In this document: positions 44,172 to 52,679 of the stretch, one piece after another
How the letters are laid out: each line of letters starts with the position of its first letter
Position numbering within the stretch: position 1 is the stretch's first letter
NCBI GenBank assembly: GCA_036273675.1
Contig: DASUHD010000035.1
Span: forward strand, 1-64,000
DNA from: DAHUXT01 sp036273675
GTDB lineage: Bacteria; Chloroflexota; Ktedonobacteria; Ktedonobacterales; JADMIN01
Direction: 5' to 3'
DNA: 64,000 nucleotides
Position numbers and translations under genes: made by a program
The notes under the pieces: model-generated
The model's database searches: none
Told to the model about the DNA's origin: nothing
The model's input: the letters and a program-made list of their open reading frames with translations, nothing else

Positions 44172-44282
44172 GCCGATAGAGTACCTCATAATTTCCTAAA
44201 ACACCATAAAGAAGGCTTGCTACGCCTACCCCACGTACAATACTCCCGAAGCGAGCGAATTGCTCTTGCGAATATCGCGCGC

Positions 44283-44954
44283 TCAGCGGGGCGCGGCGCC
44301 ATCGAGAAAGAAGCGCGCCACCTGGATCGCCACCTGGCGATGCTCGTCGGGAGTGCGCGCGCTGTGGCCGCCCTGCGCGGTGAAGGCGTCGAGCAACCCG
44401 AACCAGGCGCGCACGAGGAAATCGGCGTTACCTTCAGCGATCTCGCCCAGGCGCATTCCGTCGCGCATCAGTTCGGCGATGGGCGCCAACATCTCGCGCT
44501 CATACGCCTCGCGCACGCGCCGCCCGTGGGACTCACCCAGCAGTTCGGTGGCGTCGCGCAGCATCGGCTCCATCGTCGCGTCAGCGTACTGGAAGTAGCC
44601 CGCGGCTAGGTCTTCCAAGCGTTGCCGCGCGGTGGCGTCCGCCTCTGTCACCAAGCGGATGTAGCCGCCAACCTCACGTATAAGATCGCAGAGCACATCG
44701 GCATAGAGACCTTCTTTGTCGCCGAAGTGGTAGTAGAGCGTTGGCTTGGTGACACCCGCCGCGTGGGCGACCTCGCCAACGGCCACATCGGCGAAACCAC
44801 GTTGCATGAAGAGACGGCGCGCCGCTTTCAAAATCAGCGTGCGCGTCCGCACCTCGGCGACAGGCGCATCATTGGTGGGACGTCCGGGGCGACGGCGCGT
44901 AGTGCTGGCCGTATCGCCAACCCCAGACGGGGGCGTCTCATTCTTTTCTAGCAT
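44283..44954 (-). CDS. TetR-family transcriptional regulator
   Basis: A 223-residue regulator. After a 35-residue Arg/Pro-rich tail comes the TetR helix-turn-helix: ILKAARRLFMQRGFADVAVG and VTKPTLYYHFGDKEGLY. The C-terminal ligand domain (residues about 85-220) is helical, with a TetR_C-like pattern. The regulator is divergent from the FMN oxidase gene, whose promoter lies in the shared 137-base gap, so it very likely represses that gene and itself. The effector is unknown. Confidence 0.9.
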   Translation of the reverse strand: MLEKNETPPSGVGDTASTTRRRPGRPTNDAPVAEVRTRTLILKAARRLFMQRGFADVAVGEVAHAAGVTKPTLYYHFGDKEGLYADVLCDLIREVGGYIRLVTEADATARQRLEDLAAGYFQYADATMEPMLRDATELLGESHGRRVREAYEREMLAPIAELMRDGMRLGEIAEGNADFLVRAWFGLLDAFTAQGGHSARTPDEHRQVAIQVARFFLDGAAPR

Positions 44955-45012
44955 GGTACCCTGACGTCATGCCAGGAGCGGGCATGCGCGCGGTCAACTC
45001 ACCGGAAACGGC

Positions 45013-45045
45013 TTGGCGCCTCTTCCACATAGAATAGTATACAAT
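45013..45045 (+). promoter_or_regulatory. Candidate promoter in the TetR/oxidase divergent gap
   Basis: TACAAT at 45040-45045 lies about 46 bases before the oxidase start. A TTGGCG at 45013-45018 is a possible but distant -35. A GTATAC palindrome overlaps the -10 region and could be part of a TetR operator. Confidence 0.35.
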
Positions 45046-45091
45046 TAGCTCAGGCGGCATGCTGTTGAGCGCAAGATTTGGAGGCATGGGC

Positions 45092-46171
45092 GTGGAGCCG
45101 ATCAATATCGCTGAGTATGAAGAATTGGCCGCTGAACGGCTCGCGCCGGTCGTCTGGGACTATTACCGTAGCGGCAGTGACGACGAGCGGACGCTCCATG
45201 CCAACCGCGACGCGTTCGAGCGGATTAAGCTGCGTCCGCGGGTGCTGGTGGACGTGAGCCGGATCGCGCTTGAGACCACCGTGCTGGGCATCGAGCTGCC
45301 TACCCCGTTGCTGATCGCGCCGACGGCCTATCACGGGCTGGCGCATGCCGCGGGTGAGTGTGAGACGGCGCGCGGGGCAAGCGCGGCTGGTTCGCTGATG
45401 GTCGCCAGCACGATGTCGAATCGCTCGCTGGAGGAGGTTGCCGAAGCGGCGACCTGCCCACTCTGGTTCCAGCTGTACGTCTATCGCGACCGCCAGGTGA
45501 CGGAGGATCTCGTGCGTCGGGCGGAGGCCGCGGGCTATCGTGCGCTCGTGCTGACGGTGGATACCGCGCGGCTTGGTCGGCGCGAACGCGATATCCGCAA
45601 CGGGTTTGGCCTACCGCCGCACCTGCACATGGGCAATTTCGAGGGCGCCGCCCGCGAACAACCGGGCCAGGAGCCGGGACTCTCCGGCCTCGCGGTCTAC
45701 GCGAATGCGCTGCTGGATAGCTCGCTCACCTGGGAAGCGCTCGACTGGCTGCGCTCGATCACAACGCTGCCCATCGTCGTCAAGGGCATCCTGACGGCGG
45801 AGGACGCCAGGCTGGCGGTGGAGCACGGCGCGCGAGGAATCATCGTCTCGAATCACGGCGGCCGCCAGCTTGAGAGCGGGATGGCGACCATCGAGGCGCT
45901 CCCTGAAGTGGTCGCGGCGGCGCATGGTGGCGCGGAAGTCTATCTGGATGGCGGCATCCGCCGGGGAACGGATGCCCTCAAGGCGCTCTCGCTCGGCGCG
46001 CGGGCGGTGTTGCTGGGCCGTCCGATCCTCTGGGGGCTGGCGGTCAGCGGGGAGCAGGGCGTCGCAAGCGTCCTGGCGTTGCTCAACGCCGAACTGGAAA
46101 TGGCGATGGCGCTCATGGGCAGCCCCTCGCTGTCAACGCTCGGTCCGGAGCTCGTGCGTCTGCCAGTCTAG
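45092..46171 (+). CDS. FMN-dependent alpha-hydroxy-acid oxidase/dehydrogenase
   Basis: A protein of about 359 residues of the lactate/glycolate oxidase family. It has the VWDYYRSGSDDERT entry, the FMN-binding LLIAPTAYHGLAH, LWFQLYVYRDRQ and KGILTAEDA, the catalytic His in VSNHGGRQLE, and LDGGIRRGTDALKAL near the end. It oxidises an L-2-hydroxy acid, passing electrons to O2 or a quinone; the substrate cannot be fixed. GTG 45092 has GGAGG at seven bases; the in-frame ATG 45086 is only one base from it. The divergent TetR gene is the likely regulator. Confidence 0.9.
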   Translation: MEPINIAEYEELAAERLAPVVWDYYRSGSDDERTLHANRDAFERIKLRPRVLVDVSRIALETTVLGIELPTPLLIAPTAYHGLAHAAGECETARGASAAGSLMVASTMSNRSLEEVAEAATCPLWFQLYVYRDRQVTEDLVRRAEAAGYRALVLTVDTARLGRRERDIRNGFGLPPHLHMGNFEGAAREQPGQEPGLSGLAVYANALLDSSLTWEALDWLRSITTLPIVVKGILTAEDARLAVEHGARGIIVSNHGGRQLESGMATIEALPEVVAAAHGGAEVYLDGGIRRGTDALKALSLGARAVLLGRPILWGLAVSGEQGVASVLALLNAELEMAMALMGSPSLSTLGPELVRLPV

Positions 46172-46357
46172 CTGATCCTGTAACCTCAACTTTCGGCCTG
46201 CGCATTCGTAGCATCCATAGCGCACGCGCATCCCTCTGCCCAAACAGGCGTTGGGACATTGCGCCATATACACCGCATGGTACACTGCTGAGAGAACACC
46301 GTGGAGCCTGTGTATGGTCTTGCGACGTGTCAATCGGTGCGCAGGAGGAGATGACCC

Positions 46358-47200
46358 ATGCCATTTTCGTCGGGCGACCCCCTTACCGACCCGCTGAGTC
46401 CGGTTGCGCTGACGACGCTGCTCACCGCGCTGGGACTCAGTTCCACCGCTGGGCTGCGCGCCTATCTGCCGTTGCTGATTCTTGGTATCGCCAGCGACAT
46501 TCGCGGCCCAGATGGTGTGGCGCTGCTGCCAGTTCAGGACCAGTTCCATGTCCTGGGCAATCCGCTTGTGCTTGGGGTGCTGGCGATCCTGGTCGTACTG
46601 GAGTTCCTGGCAGATAAAATACCGGGCGTGGACCATATCAGCGATATTGTGCATACGATCATTCGTCCCGCTGCGGGTGCGTTGATTATGGCGGGCAGCG
46701 CCAATACGCTGAGCGACGAGAGCAAAATCGTCGCGGCGGTTGTGGGCGCGCTGGTGGCGCTGGCGACCCACTTCATGAAGGCTGGTACGCGCGCCGCGGT
46801 TACATCGACCACCGCTGGCGTGGGCAATCCTTTTGCCAGCTTACTCGAAGATATTCTGGTGGTCGGCGTTATTCTGTTGCTGGTGCTGGCGCCGATTGTT
46901 GGGTTCATCGCGCTGGTATTGCTGCTGATCCTCTTCTTCAAGGCGGCGAAAGCAATGTTCCGGGGCGTCCGGCGGATCTTCGGTGGTGGCAAGCCCAGGC
47001 CAGCGGGAGCCTTCAACGCGCCCAATGCGTTTTCCGACACAACGGCGGCGTATTCGCCGTTATCAGATGACTCGCTTGCGCCCATGGGAACGACCTACGG
47101 CGCATCTGGCGCGCCGCCAACGCTGCCGACCGTCTCCGGCGGATACGCGGTCAACGCGCCCTATCCTCCTGACGCCGACACGATTCAGCGGCCAAACTAG
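46358..47200 (+). CDS. DUF4126-family membrane protein
   Basis: A 280-residue protein. Residues about 15-200 form the DUF4126 domain, with LGLSSTAGLRAYLPLLILGI, EFLADKIPGVDHISDIVHT and the helix IIRPAAGALIMAG. Five or six membrane helices are predicted. The C-terminal 70 residues are a disordered Gly/Pro/Ala tail. Function of the family is unknown. AGGAGG precedes the ATG. The propeller gene starts eight bases after its stop, so the two are probably co-transcribed. Confidence 0.85.
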   Translation: MPFSSGDPLTDPLSPVALTTLLTALGLSSTAGLRAYLPLLILGIASDIRGPDGVALLPVQDQFHVLGNPLVLGVLAILVVLEFLADKIPGVDHISDIVHTIIRPAAGALIMAGSANTLSDESKIVAAVVGALVALATHFMKAGTRAAVTSTTAGVGNPFASLLEDILVVGVILLLVLAPIVGFIALVLLLILFFKAAKAMFRGVRRIFGGGKPRPAGAFNAPNAFSDTTAAYSPLSDDSLAPMGTTYGASGAPPTLPTVSGGYAVNAPYPPDADTIQRPN

Positions 47201-47208
47201 CGCGTACC

Positions 47209-48744
47209 ATGCGAGAAAGCTCGCCCGATTCTGAATCTACATCCGCCGCCCACCGCCGCTCCCGGTTGTGGGCGGTTGGCGTTGTGTTGGTCGTGCTGAC
47301 GATCATTGGCTCGGCGGTCATCGCGCATGCGCTGGTGGAGCGAGCGCGTCAGGCGCAGGCGGTGGTCGCCGCGCCAATCCTGCCAGCGCTCCCAGTCGTG
47401 GCGGTTGCCCACCCCGAGGCGGGCGCGCTCTTCACGACGTACGACGCTTCAACCGGCAACCTCGCGACACTCGCCAGCCAGCGCGAGCCGTTCTGCCCAC
47501 CAGTCGGCGCGTGCCAGCCAGTTCGCCCGGATGCCTTTGTTCTGCTGAATGGCGCGAACGGCCAGCAGGTAGCACGCACACCGCTGGCTGGAGACGCCTC
47601 CGCCGCTGCCGATGCGCTATTGCTGCTGGATGACCCGGCGCGCCAGCGAGCCTACGCCGTTTCGTCCGGAACACTCACGAGCTTCTCGACCGTAAATAGC
47701 GCGCTGGTTGGCAATATGGCGCTACCGCACAGTGTCCCCTGGACTGGCGGCGCACTCGATGCCGCGACTGGCCATCTCTATCTCATTGGCGGCGGGCAGG
47801 TAGTGACGATTGACGTGGCGACCGGAAGGATGCTGGCCACAGCCGCGCTGCCGGCTACCAGCGGCATGCCGGCTCCCGATGGGCCGGTCTTCGATGCGGC
47901 GCGGCGACTGCTCTACGTTGCTATACGTCCCAAACTGGCTAGCGATGCCCCTCAATTGCTGGCGCTGGATGCCTCGACGCTCCGGCAGGTCAGCGCGCTG
48001 ACGTTGCCAGTTGGCGCGCGCCTGGGGCCGTTGGACGCGGCGACAGGATCGCTCGACATCTTCGGCGGCGATGGCCGTGGCTGGCAGCTTCACGCGGAAT
48101 CGGCGAACGCCCCAACGCTCGCACACGCGCCAATGCTCGATGGCGCGCTGGCGGTGGGGACGAATCCTGCCCTGCGGCGCCTCTATATCGCTGGCTTCAC
48201 GCAGACATTCTCGCTCGATACGCGCAACGGACGAAGCCTGGCGGGGCTGCCGCTGATGGCACGCTGGCCGACGTATGTCACGCTGCCGGTCGATCAGGCG
48301 CGCGGGCGGCTCTACCTGCCCTCCGATCATGGCGCGATTGTCATCATACGGGATGGCGCGGGGCAGACAGGCAACACAGGCATGACCGCGCCCTCGGCGG
48401 CGATTCTGGCGCGGGCGGCGCTGGCGAAGCTGCTGCCCGATACGAATCAGGATCCGCCGTTCGTCGCGCCTGACACGTTCCCGCTTGCCGCTGGCGCACC
48501 CGCGCATCCTGAGACGCGCGCGCTGGACTACTGGATTCACTTTGCCGACCGTGGCTGGCAGGGGCCGTATCCCGGAACGGCCAGCGTCGCCGTCACATCG
48601 GATGGCGCGCGGCCCGGCGGCTACATCGTCACCTTCACGATCACCTGGCGGCAGCTTTTCGAGCGGACGCATACATGGGTCTGTGCGGTTGCGTCAAGCG
48701 GCGCGGTGGCGTTACGTTCCCAAACAGGCGATACGATTCCATAA
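47209..48744 (+). CDS. Membrane-anchored YncE-like beta-propeller
   Basis: A 511-residue protein with a signal anchor (residues about 20-42). A seven-bladed propeller follows with repeated units such as GALDAATGHLYLIGGGQVVT, RLLYVAIRPKLASD and GRLYLPSDHGAIVIIRDG. A C-terminal domain of about 100 residues (from FPLAAGAPAHPETRALDYW) is separate from the propeller, with a mixed beta composition. It is likely extracytoplasmic and binds a ligand or partner; no enzyme residues were recognised. It follows the DUF4126 gene by eight bases, and rph comes 17 bases after its stop. Confidence 0.7.
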   Translation: MRESSPDSESTSAAHRRSRLWAVGVVLVVLTIIGSAVIAHALVERARQAQAVVAAPILPALPVVAVAHPEAGALFTTYDASTGNLATLASQREPFCPPVGACQPVRPDAFVLLNGANGQQVARTPLAGDASAAADALLLLDDPARQRAYAVSSGTLTSFSTVNSALVGNMALPHSVPWTGGALDAATGHLYLIGGGQVVTIDVATGRMLATAALPATSGMPAPDGPVFDAARRLLYVAIRPKLASDAPQLLALDASTLRQVSALTLPVGARLGPLDAATGSLDIFGGDGRGWQLHAESANAPTLAHAPMLDGALAVGTNPALRRLYIAGFTQTFSLDTRNGRSLAGLPLMARWPTYVTLPVDQARGRLYLPSDHGAIVIIRDGAGQTGNTGMTAPSAAILARAALAKLLPDTNQDPPFVAPDTFPLAAGAPAHPETRALDYWIHFADRGWQGPYPGTASVAVTSDGARPGGYIVTFTITWRQLFERTHTWVCAVASSGAVALRSQTGDTIP

Positions 48745-48761
48745 TATTAAGGGAGTAAGCG

Positions 48762-49481
48762 ATGACACGCATAGATGGTCGCGCCAACGATGAGATGCGT
48801 CCGGTGACGGTGACGCCAGACTATATTAGCCATGCCGAGGGATCGGCGCTGATCGAGTTCGGCAAAACGCGCGTGCTCTGCGTGGCGACGATAGAGGATG
48901 GCGTGCCGCCGTGGCTGACGGGGCGCGGCCAGGGGTGGATCACCGCTGAGTATGCGATGCTGCCGCGCGCGGGAACCCAACGGTCGCGCCGCGAGTCAGT
49001 CGCGGGCAAGATTGGTGGGCGCACGCACGAGATCCAGCGGCTGATTGGGCGCTCGCTCCGGGCGGCGGTGGACCTGAAGGCGCTGGGCGAGCATACCATC
49101 ACCCTCGACTGCGACGTGATTCAGGCGGATGGCGGCACGCGCACCGCCGCGATTACCGGCGCGTGGATCGCGCTGCAGCGGGCGACGAAGCGGCTGAAGG
49201 CGCGCCACACGCTGCGGGTGGACCCGATCCGCGTGGGCGTCGCGGCGATCAGTGTCGGCATCGTCAAGGGCAGCGCGATGCTCGATCTCGCCTATGACGA
49301 AGACTCGAAGGCCGAGGTGGACTCCAACGTCGTCATGACGAGCAAGGGCGAGTTCATCGAGGTGCAAGGCACCGCCGAGGGCAAGCCATTCTCCCGCGCC
49401 CAACTGGATGAACTGCTCGGGCTGGCCGAGGGCGGCATCCGCAAGCTGCTGGAGATCCAGCAGAAGTACGCGGAGCTTTAG
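48762..49481 (+). CDS. rph: Ribonuclease PH
   Basis: A 239-residue RNase PH, the phosphorolytic 3'-exonuclease that trims tRNA precursors. Full-length landmarks are RANDEMRPVTVTPDYI, EGSALIEFGKTRVLC, the RSRRESVAGKIGGRTHEIQRLIGR arginine cluster, CDVIQADGGTRTAAITGAWIAL, and the phosphate-site stretch near AISVGIVKG. GGGAG precedes the ATG. The last 98 bases occur again, diverged, at 50512-50609, bracketing a small island. Confidence 0.95.
   Translation: MTRIDGRANDEMRPVTVTPDYISHAEGSALIEFGKTRVLCVATIEDGVPPWLTGRGQGWITAEYAMLPRAGTQRSRRESVAGKIGGRTHEIQRLIGRSLRAAVDLKALGEHTITLDCDVIQADGGTRTAAITGAWIALQRATKRLKARHTLRVDPIRVGVAAISVGIVKGSAMLDLAYDEDSKAEVDSNVVMTSKGEFIEVQGTAEGKPFSRAQLDELLGLAEGGIRKLLEIQQKYAEL
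49384..49481 (+). repeat. Left copy of the duplicated rph 3' end
   Basis: The last 98 bases of rph. It matches 50512-50609 in perfect runs of 32 and 27 bases, with differences clustered toward the 3' end. Together they look like attachment-site-like ends. Confidence 0.65.
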
Positions 49482-49508
49482 ACTGATGGCCGTCTCACGC
49501 CGAGGCGT

Positions 49509-49904
49509 TTAAGCGTTGTCTCCGGCTGTCACAATCGTATAGACGCGGCGTAGGGCAAGCGTATGAGCCTCGTCGCGAGTCGCATACAGCAGGTAGCCGC
49601 CAGTGCTGTTAGAGGGTCTGGGGCCAGCCTTCGCGCCTGCTGGCTGGGGAGCGATGCGTTCCTTGATTTCGGCGAGAAAACCGCTTGCGATCCGCACCCA
49701 CTGATTTTTGGTCGCGTTCCAGGATTCACATATCCCTGGATAGACGCCGATGGTAAAGTCTCGTCCACCCTCGCGCTGCAGATGCCATATCACCGGAACC
49801 GTAGCAGATCCCTTGGCTTTCCGAATACGTGTGTCAGAGGCGTTGTTGGCCATAATAGCATTCATCCTGTCTGATGTCAGAAACGCGCGACCCGCGAATT
49901 TCAC
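49509..49904 (-). CDS. Small protein of unknown function in the mini-island
   Basis: A 131-residue frame with protein-like composition: VPVIWHLQREGGRDFTIGV, then CESWNATKNQWVRIASGFL and a C-terminal YLLYATRDEAHTLALRRVY. It starts at GTG with a weak AGG upstream; internal ATGs at residues 14 and 18 are alternatives. No signal peptide or membrane helix was seen. I do not recognise it. It follows the next small gene by 51 bases on the same strand. Confidence 0.45.
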   Translation of the reverse strand: MKFAGRAFLTSDRMNAIMANNASDTRIRKAKGSATVPVIWHLQREGGRDFTIGVYPGICESWNATKNQWVRIASGFLAEIKERIAPQPAGAKAGPRPSNSTGGYLLYATRDEAHTLALRRVYTIVTAGDNA

Positions 49905-49955
49905 TGTTGTCTACCTGGTATTGCTGTCTGCGTGAAGCTGTTGGACGATCCGCGC

Positions 49956-50204
49956 TCACCCAGCGATGCGCCAACCAGCCCACAGCGCCCACCAGGCGGT
50001 GTTGCGCTGAATTCCAATCATATCCCCGACGCTGAAACGATTGAATTGGCTCTCGCTACACTTTATCTGCTGCGTTTTTTGGCGCCACGTCTTTGGATCT
50101 CTGAACCGCACGAGCAGGTTACAGGGCGTATGTGAACCCACTAAGCCGTCTCTGCCTTCGCCCCGGGACTTCCTGGATACTATTCCCGTAGATGTAACGA
50201 CCAT
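49956..50204 (-). CDS. Small protein with a conserved-looking basic core
   Basis: An 82-residue frame. The start is set by AGGAG eight bases before ATG 50204; a longer open frame exists upstream. The core LLVRFRDPKTWRQKTQQIKC followed by NRFSVGDMI looks like a beta-rich domain of the DUF7489 kind, though I cannot confirm that. It sits upstream of the 131-residue gene, probably in one transcript. Its role is unknown. Confidence 0.45.
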   Translation of the reverse strand: MVVTSTGIVSRKSRGEGRDGLVGSHTPCNLLVRFRDPKTWRQKTQQIKCSESQFNRFSVGDMIGIQRNTAWWALWAGWRIAG

Positions 50205-50511
50205 GTTCTTTACTCCTGCCATTGCCTTCGTGGCTTTTCGTTGGGGGAATGGCGCTTTGTAGCAACTGACCCGCACGTGTACAATACGGGCTGCAGCGGA
50301 ATGAGGGCCGTGAAAGTTAACCCTACAAGAGCGCGATACATGAGGACCGGAAGGAAAACGCGCTCTCGCTCAATGGTCGTTACCTCGGCCCTCGCACGCG
50401 CCAATGCATGTGTCGGCGTCTGGTGCGATAAGCCGCTGGCAATATTGCAGGAACTTTTTCGATGCAGTGTCCAGAGTATAGCACATGGCAGGGTGCGGGG
50501 GAGTGCGAGCA

Positions 50512-50609
50512 TGCCGTTCTTCCGCGCCCAACTGGATGAACTGCTCGGGCTGGTCGAGGGCGGCATCCGCAAGCTGCTGGAACTTCAGCAGAAGTATGTT
50601 GAGTTGTAG
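50512..50609 (+). repeat. Right copy of the duplicated rph 3' end
   Basis: Encodes the last 32 residues of RNase PH again, ending LLELQQKYVEL, with several synonymous and a few amino-acid changes. It has no start and is not a gene by itself. Confidence 0.7.
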
Positions 50610-50653
50610 ATTAATGGACTGCCCAGCACGGCGATGCACCGGCGGTTGGGACG

Positions 50654-51652
50654 TTAGCGCGCGAGGCGCGCAGCGGTTTCGGCAAGTCGCGACGAGTAGC
50701 CCCATTCGTTGTCATACCAGGCGGCAACCGAGACGAGGTTGCCTTCCTGTACCATCGTCAGCGGCAAGTCAATGATCGAGGAGTGCGAATCGCCGACGAT
50801 TCGGGCTGATGACCACTCGCCCTCCAATACCCCCATAATGCCCTTCAGAGGTCCTTCACTTGCCGCTGAAATGAACGCCTGATTGACATCCTGAATGGTT
50901 GCGGCGCGCTCTGTGATGAGATTCAACTCGGCAATACTGCCTGTCCTCACTGGCACGCGATACGCCTTCCCAGTGATTTTCAGATCTTTCCAGATGAACT
51001 GGAGCGCCTTGGCGGCCCCGGAGGATGCGGGGATGATGTTTTCCGCCGCTGCCCACGAATCGCGGCGGTCGCGCATGGGCTGGTCAGTGAGCGACTGCGT
51101 GTTCGTATATGCATGAATAGTCGAGAATAAGCCGTATTGAATCCCAAATTGCTCCAGAATGACCTTCACTACCGGGGCAAGGGCATTCGTCGTGCAGCTC
51201 GCCATACTGACAATCTTGTGTTCATTAGGATCGAAGGTGTCCAGGTTGATGCCTGGCAGCAAAACCGCATCGCAGTCCTGCAATGTCTTACTTGGTGCGC
51301 TGATGAGCACGCGCTTTGCGCCGCGATCAAGGTGCGTCTGCGCGCCTGAGCGTGCTACCGCACGGCCAGTGCAGTCAACGACGACGTCAACACCCATTGC
51401 GCCCCAGTCAGGTACCTCTTTGGACGAATCGAGATAGGCTATCTCACGACCACCGATCACAAAGCCAGTGCCCGACGTAGTGACCTCCTCGTGCCATCGC
51501 CCATAGTTGCTGTCGACTTCGAAGAGCGCGGCAAAGGTCGCGAGGTCGCGAATATCGGCAATGGCGACGGGGGTGAACAAGTTGCGTTTCAGAGCAGTCT
51601 TCAACATTGAACGTCCAATGCGGCCAAATCCGTAGACTGCTATGTTACCCAT
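50654..51652 (-). CDS. gap: Glyceraldehyde-3-phosphate dehydrogenase
   Basis: A 332-residue GAPDH. The N-terminal NAD site reads AVYGFGRIGRSML; the active-site Cys153 is in SMASCTTNALAP and the catalytic His in STIHAYTNTQSL. It oxidises glyceraldehyde 3-phosphate to 1,3-bisphosphoglycerate in glycolysis and the reverse in gluconeogenesis. The region after the catalytic domain differs from textbook GapA (VPVRTGSIAELNLI in place of the usual RVPTxxVSVVDL), so this is a divergent branch. It is a single gene; no phosphoglycerate kinase is beside it. It converges with rph. Confidence 0.93.
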   Translation of the reverse strand: MGNIAVYGFGRIGRSMLKTALKRNLFTPVAIADIRDLATFAALFEVDSNYGRWHEEVTTSGTGFVIGGREIAYLDSSKEVPDWGAMGVDVVVDCTGRAVARSGAQTHLDRGAKRVLISAPSKTLQDCDAVLLPGINLDTFDPNEHKIVSMASCTTNALAPVVKVILEQFGIQYGLFSTIHAYTNTQSLTDQPMRDRRDSWAAAENIIPASSGAAKALQFIWKDLKITGKAYRVPVRTGSIAELNLITERAATIQDVNQAFISAASEGPLKGIMGVLEGEWSSARIVGDSHSSIIDLPLTMVQEGNLVSVAAWYDNEWGYSSRLAETAARLAR

Positions 51653-51739
51653 GAGGGAACCTCCTTCATCATGCGCTGTGGGATTCTGACGATTGATACC
51701 TAACGTCTACTTAATGATTATATCAAAGATCGTTTATAG

Positions 51740-52675
51740 CTAATCAACTCTATTCGGCGCCCAGGCGACGACCAGGATACCTGCCGCCAGCACCAGCCCG
51801 CCGAGCCAGAACGCGCCAGTAAGCGCCTCGTGCAGAAAGAGGCCCGCCAGCAATCCGCCGACAACCGGCTGCGCGAAGAAGTAGATCGAGGCGACGCCCG
51901 CCTCCATATGCGCGATGCCGCGATACCAGAGAAACCATGCCAGCGCCGTCGCGCCCAGGCCGAGGTAGAGCACCGCGCCCACCGCGCCCGGCGAGAGGCT
52001 GAGCGCGCGCCAGTCATCGCGCAGCGCCAGCTCGATGGCCGCCGCCGGGAGCATGAACAGTAGACTCCAGCGCGTGGCGGAGGTCGCGGCCACCAACGCC
52101 GAATGCCTGCGGATCAGCGGCGCGCCGACGACCGTGAACAGCGCCCAGCAGAGCGCCGAGAGGACGAGCAGACCGTCGCCCAGCAGCGCCGTCTCGCGGT
52201 TGGCCGAGCCGCCGCTTTCCGTGGCGGTCTGCGCCGCGACGACGATTGCGACGCCGACCAGCGCCAGCAGCATCCCGGCAACCACCGGCCAGCGAGGCCG
52301 CTCGCCCAACAGCATCCATGCCAGCAGGACGACGAAGACCGGCGTAACTGTCGTCAGCAGCGCGCCGTCGTGCGCGCTGGCCAGCGCCGTGCCGAGAAAT
52401 TGCGTGATGATGGTCGCTGCGACGATGCCTCCAAGCGCGATGGCGCGCCAGCGGTCGCCGGATGTCCATGTGGGCGCTGCCAGTTTCGGATTGCGCCGGG
52501 CGGCAAGCCAGAGGGCCAGCGTGAGCGCCGCGCCGCCGATGATGACCCGCAGCGCGCCCAGCGTGACCGGGGGAATCAGCCCGAACCCGGCGCGGCTGAC
52601 GACGTACATGCCGCCCCACAGGCACGCCGCCAGCAGCGGATCGATCCCGGCGCGCAGGCGGCCCAGCGATGTCAT
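51740..52675 (-). CDS. EamA/DMT-type transporter
   Basis: A 311-residue membrane protein with ten helices arranged as two EamA repeats. The first starts near PLLAACLWGGMYVVSRAGF; the second near GDGLLVLSALCWALFTVVGAPL, followed by LGATALAWFLWYRGI. The family exports amino acids, nucleobases or drugs; the substrate is unknown. The frame is open further upstream, but ATG 52675 is four bases from the end of the upstream hydrolase gene and begins the family sequence. The two genes are therefore an operon. Confidence 0.88.
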   Translation of the reverse strand: MTSLGRLRAGIDPLLAACLWGGMYVVSRAGFGLIPPVTLGALRVIIGGAALTLALWLAARRNPKLAAPTWTSGDRWRAIALGGIVAATIITQFLGTALASAHDGALLTTVTPVFVVLLAWMLLGERPRWPVVAGMLLALVGVAIVVAAQTATESGGSANRETALLGDGLLVLSALCWALFTVVGAPLIRRHSALVAATSATRWSLLFMLPAAAIELALRDDWRALSLSPGAVGAVLYLGLGATALAWFLWYRGIAHMEAGVASIYFFAQPVVGGLLAGLFLHEALTGAFWLGGLVLAAGILVVAWAPNRVD

Positions 52676-52679
52676 GGCG

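Larger units (their letters stand above)
42830..44200 (-). mobile_element. Internally deleted IS607-type element
   Basis: On the minus strand the element starts with the first 17 codons of an IS607 serine-recombinase tnpA, jumps in frame to a tnpB lacking its first codons, and ends a short way after the tnpB stop with hairpin-forming sequence. The recombinase catalytic domain is missing, so the copy cannot move by itself. The boundaries are approximate. IS607 does not leave clear target duplications, so none is expected. Confidence 0.7.
49482..50511. mobile_element. Mini-island between rph 3'-end duplications
   Basis: About 1.03 kb with two small genes on the minus strand, bounded by the real rph 3' end and its diverged copy. 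The layout is that of an element that inserted at a gene 3' end and restored it. No integrase is present, so if it is an element it is non-autonomous. Confidence 0.5.
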
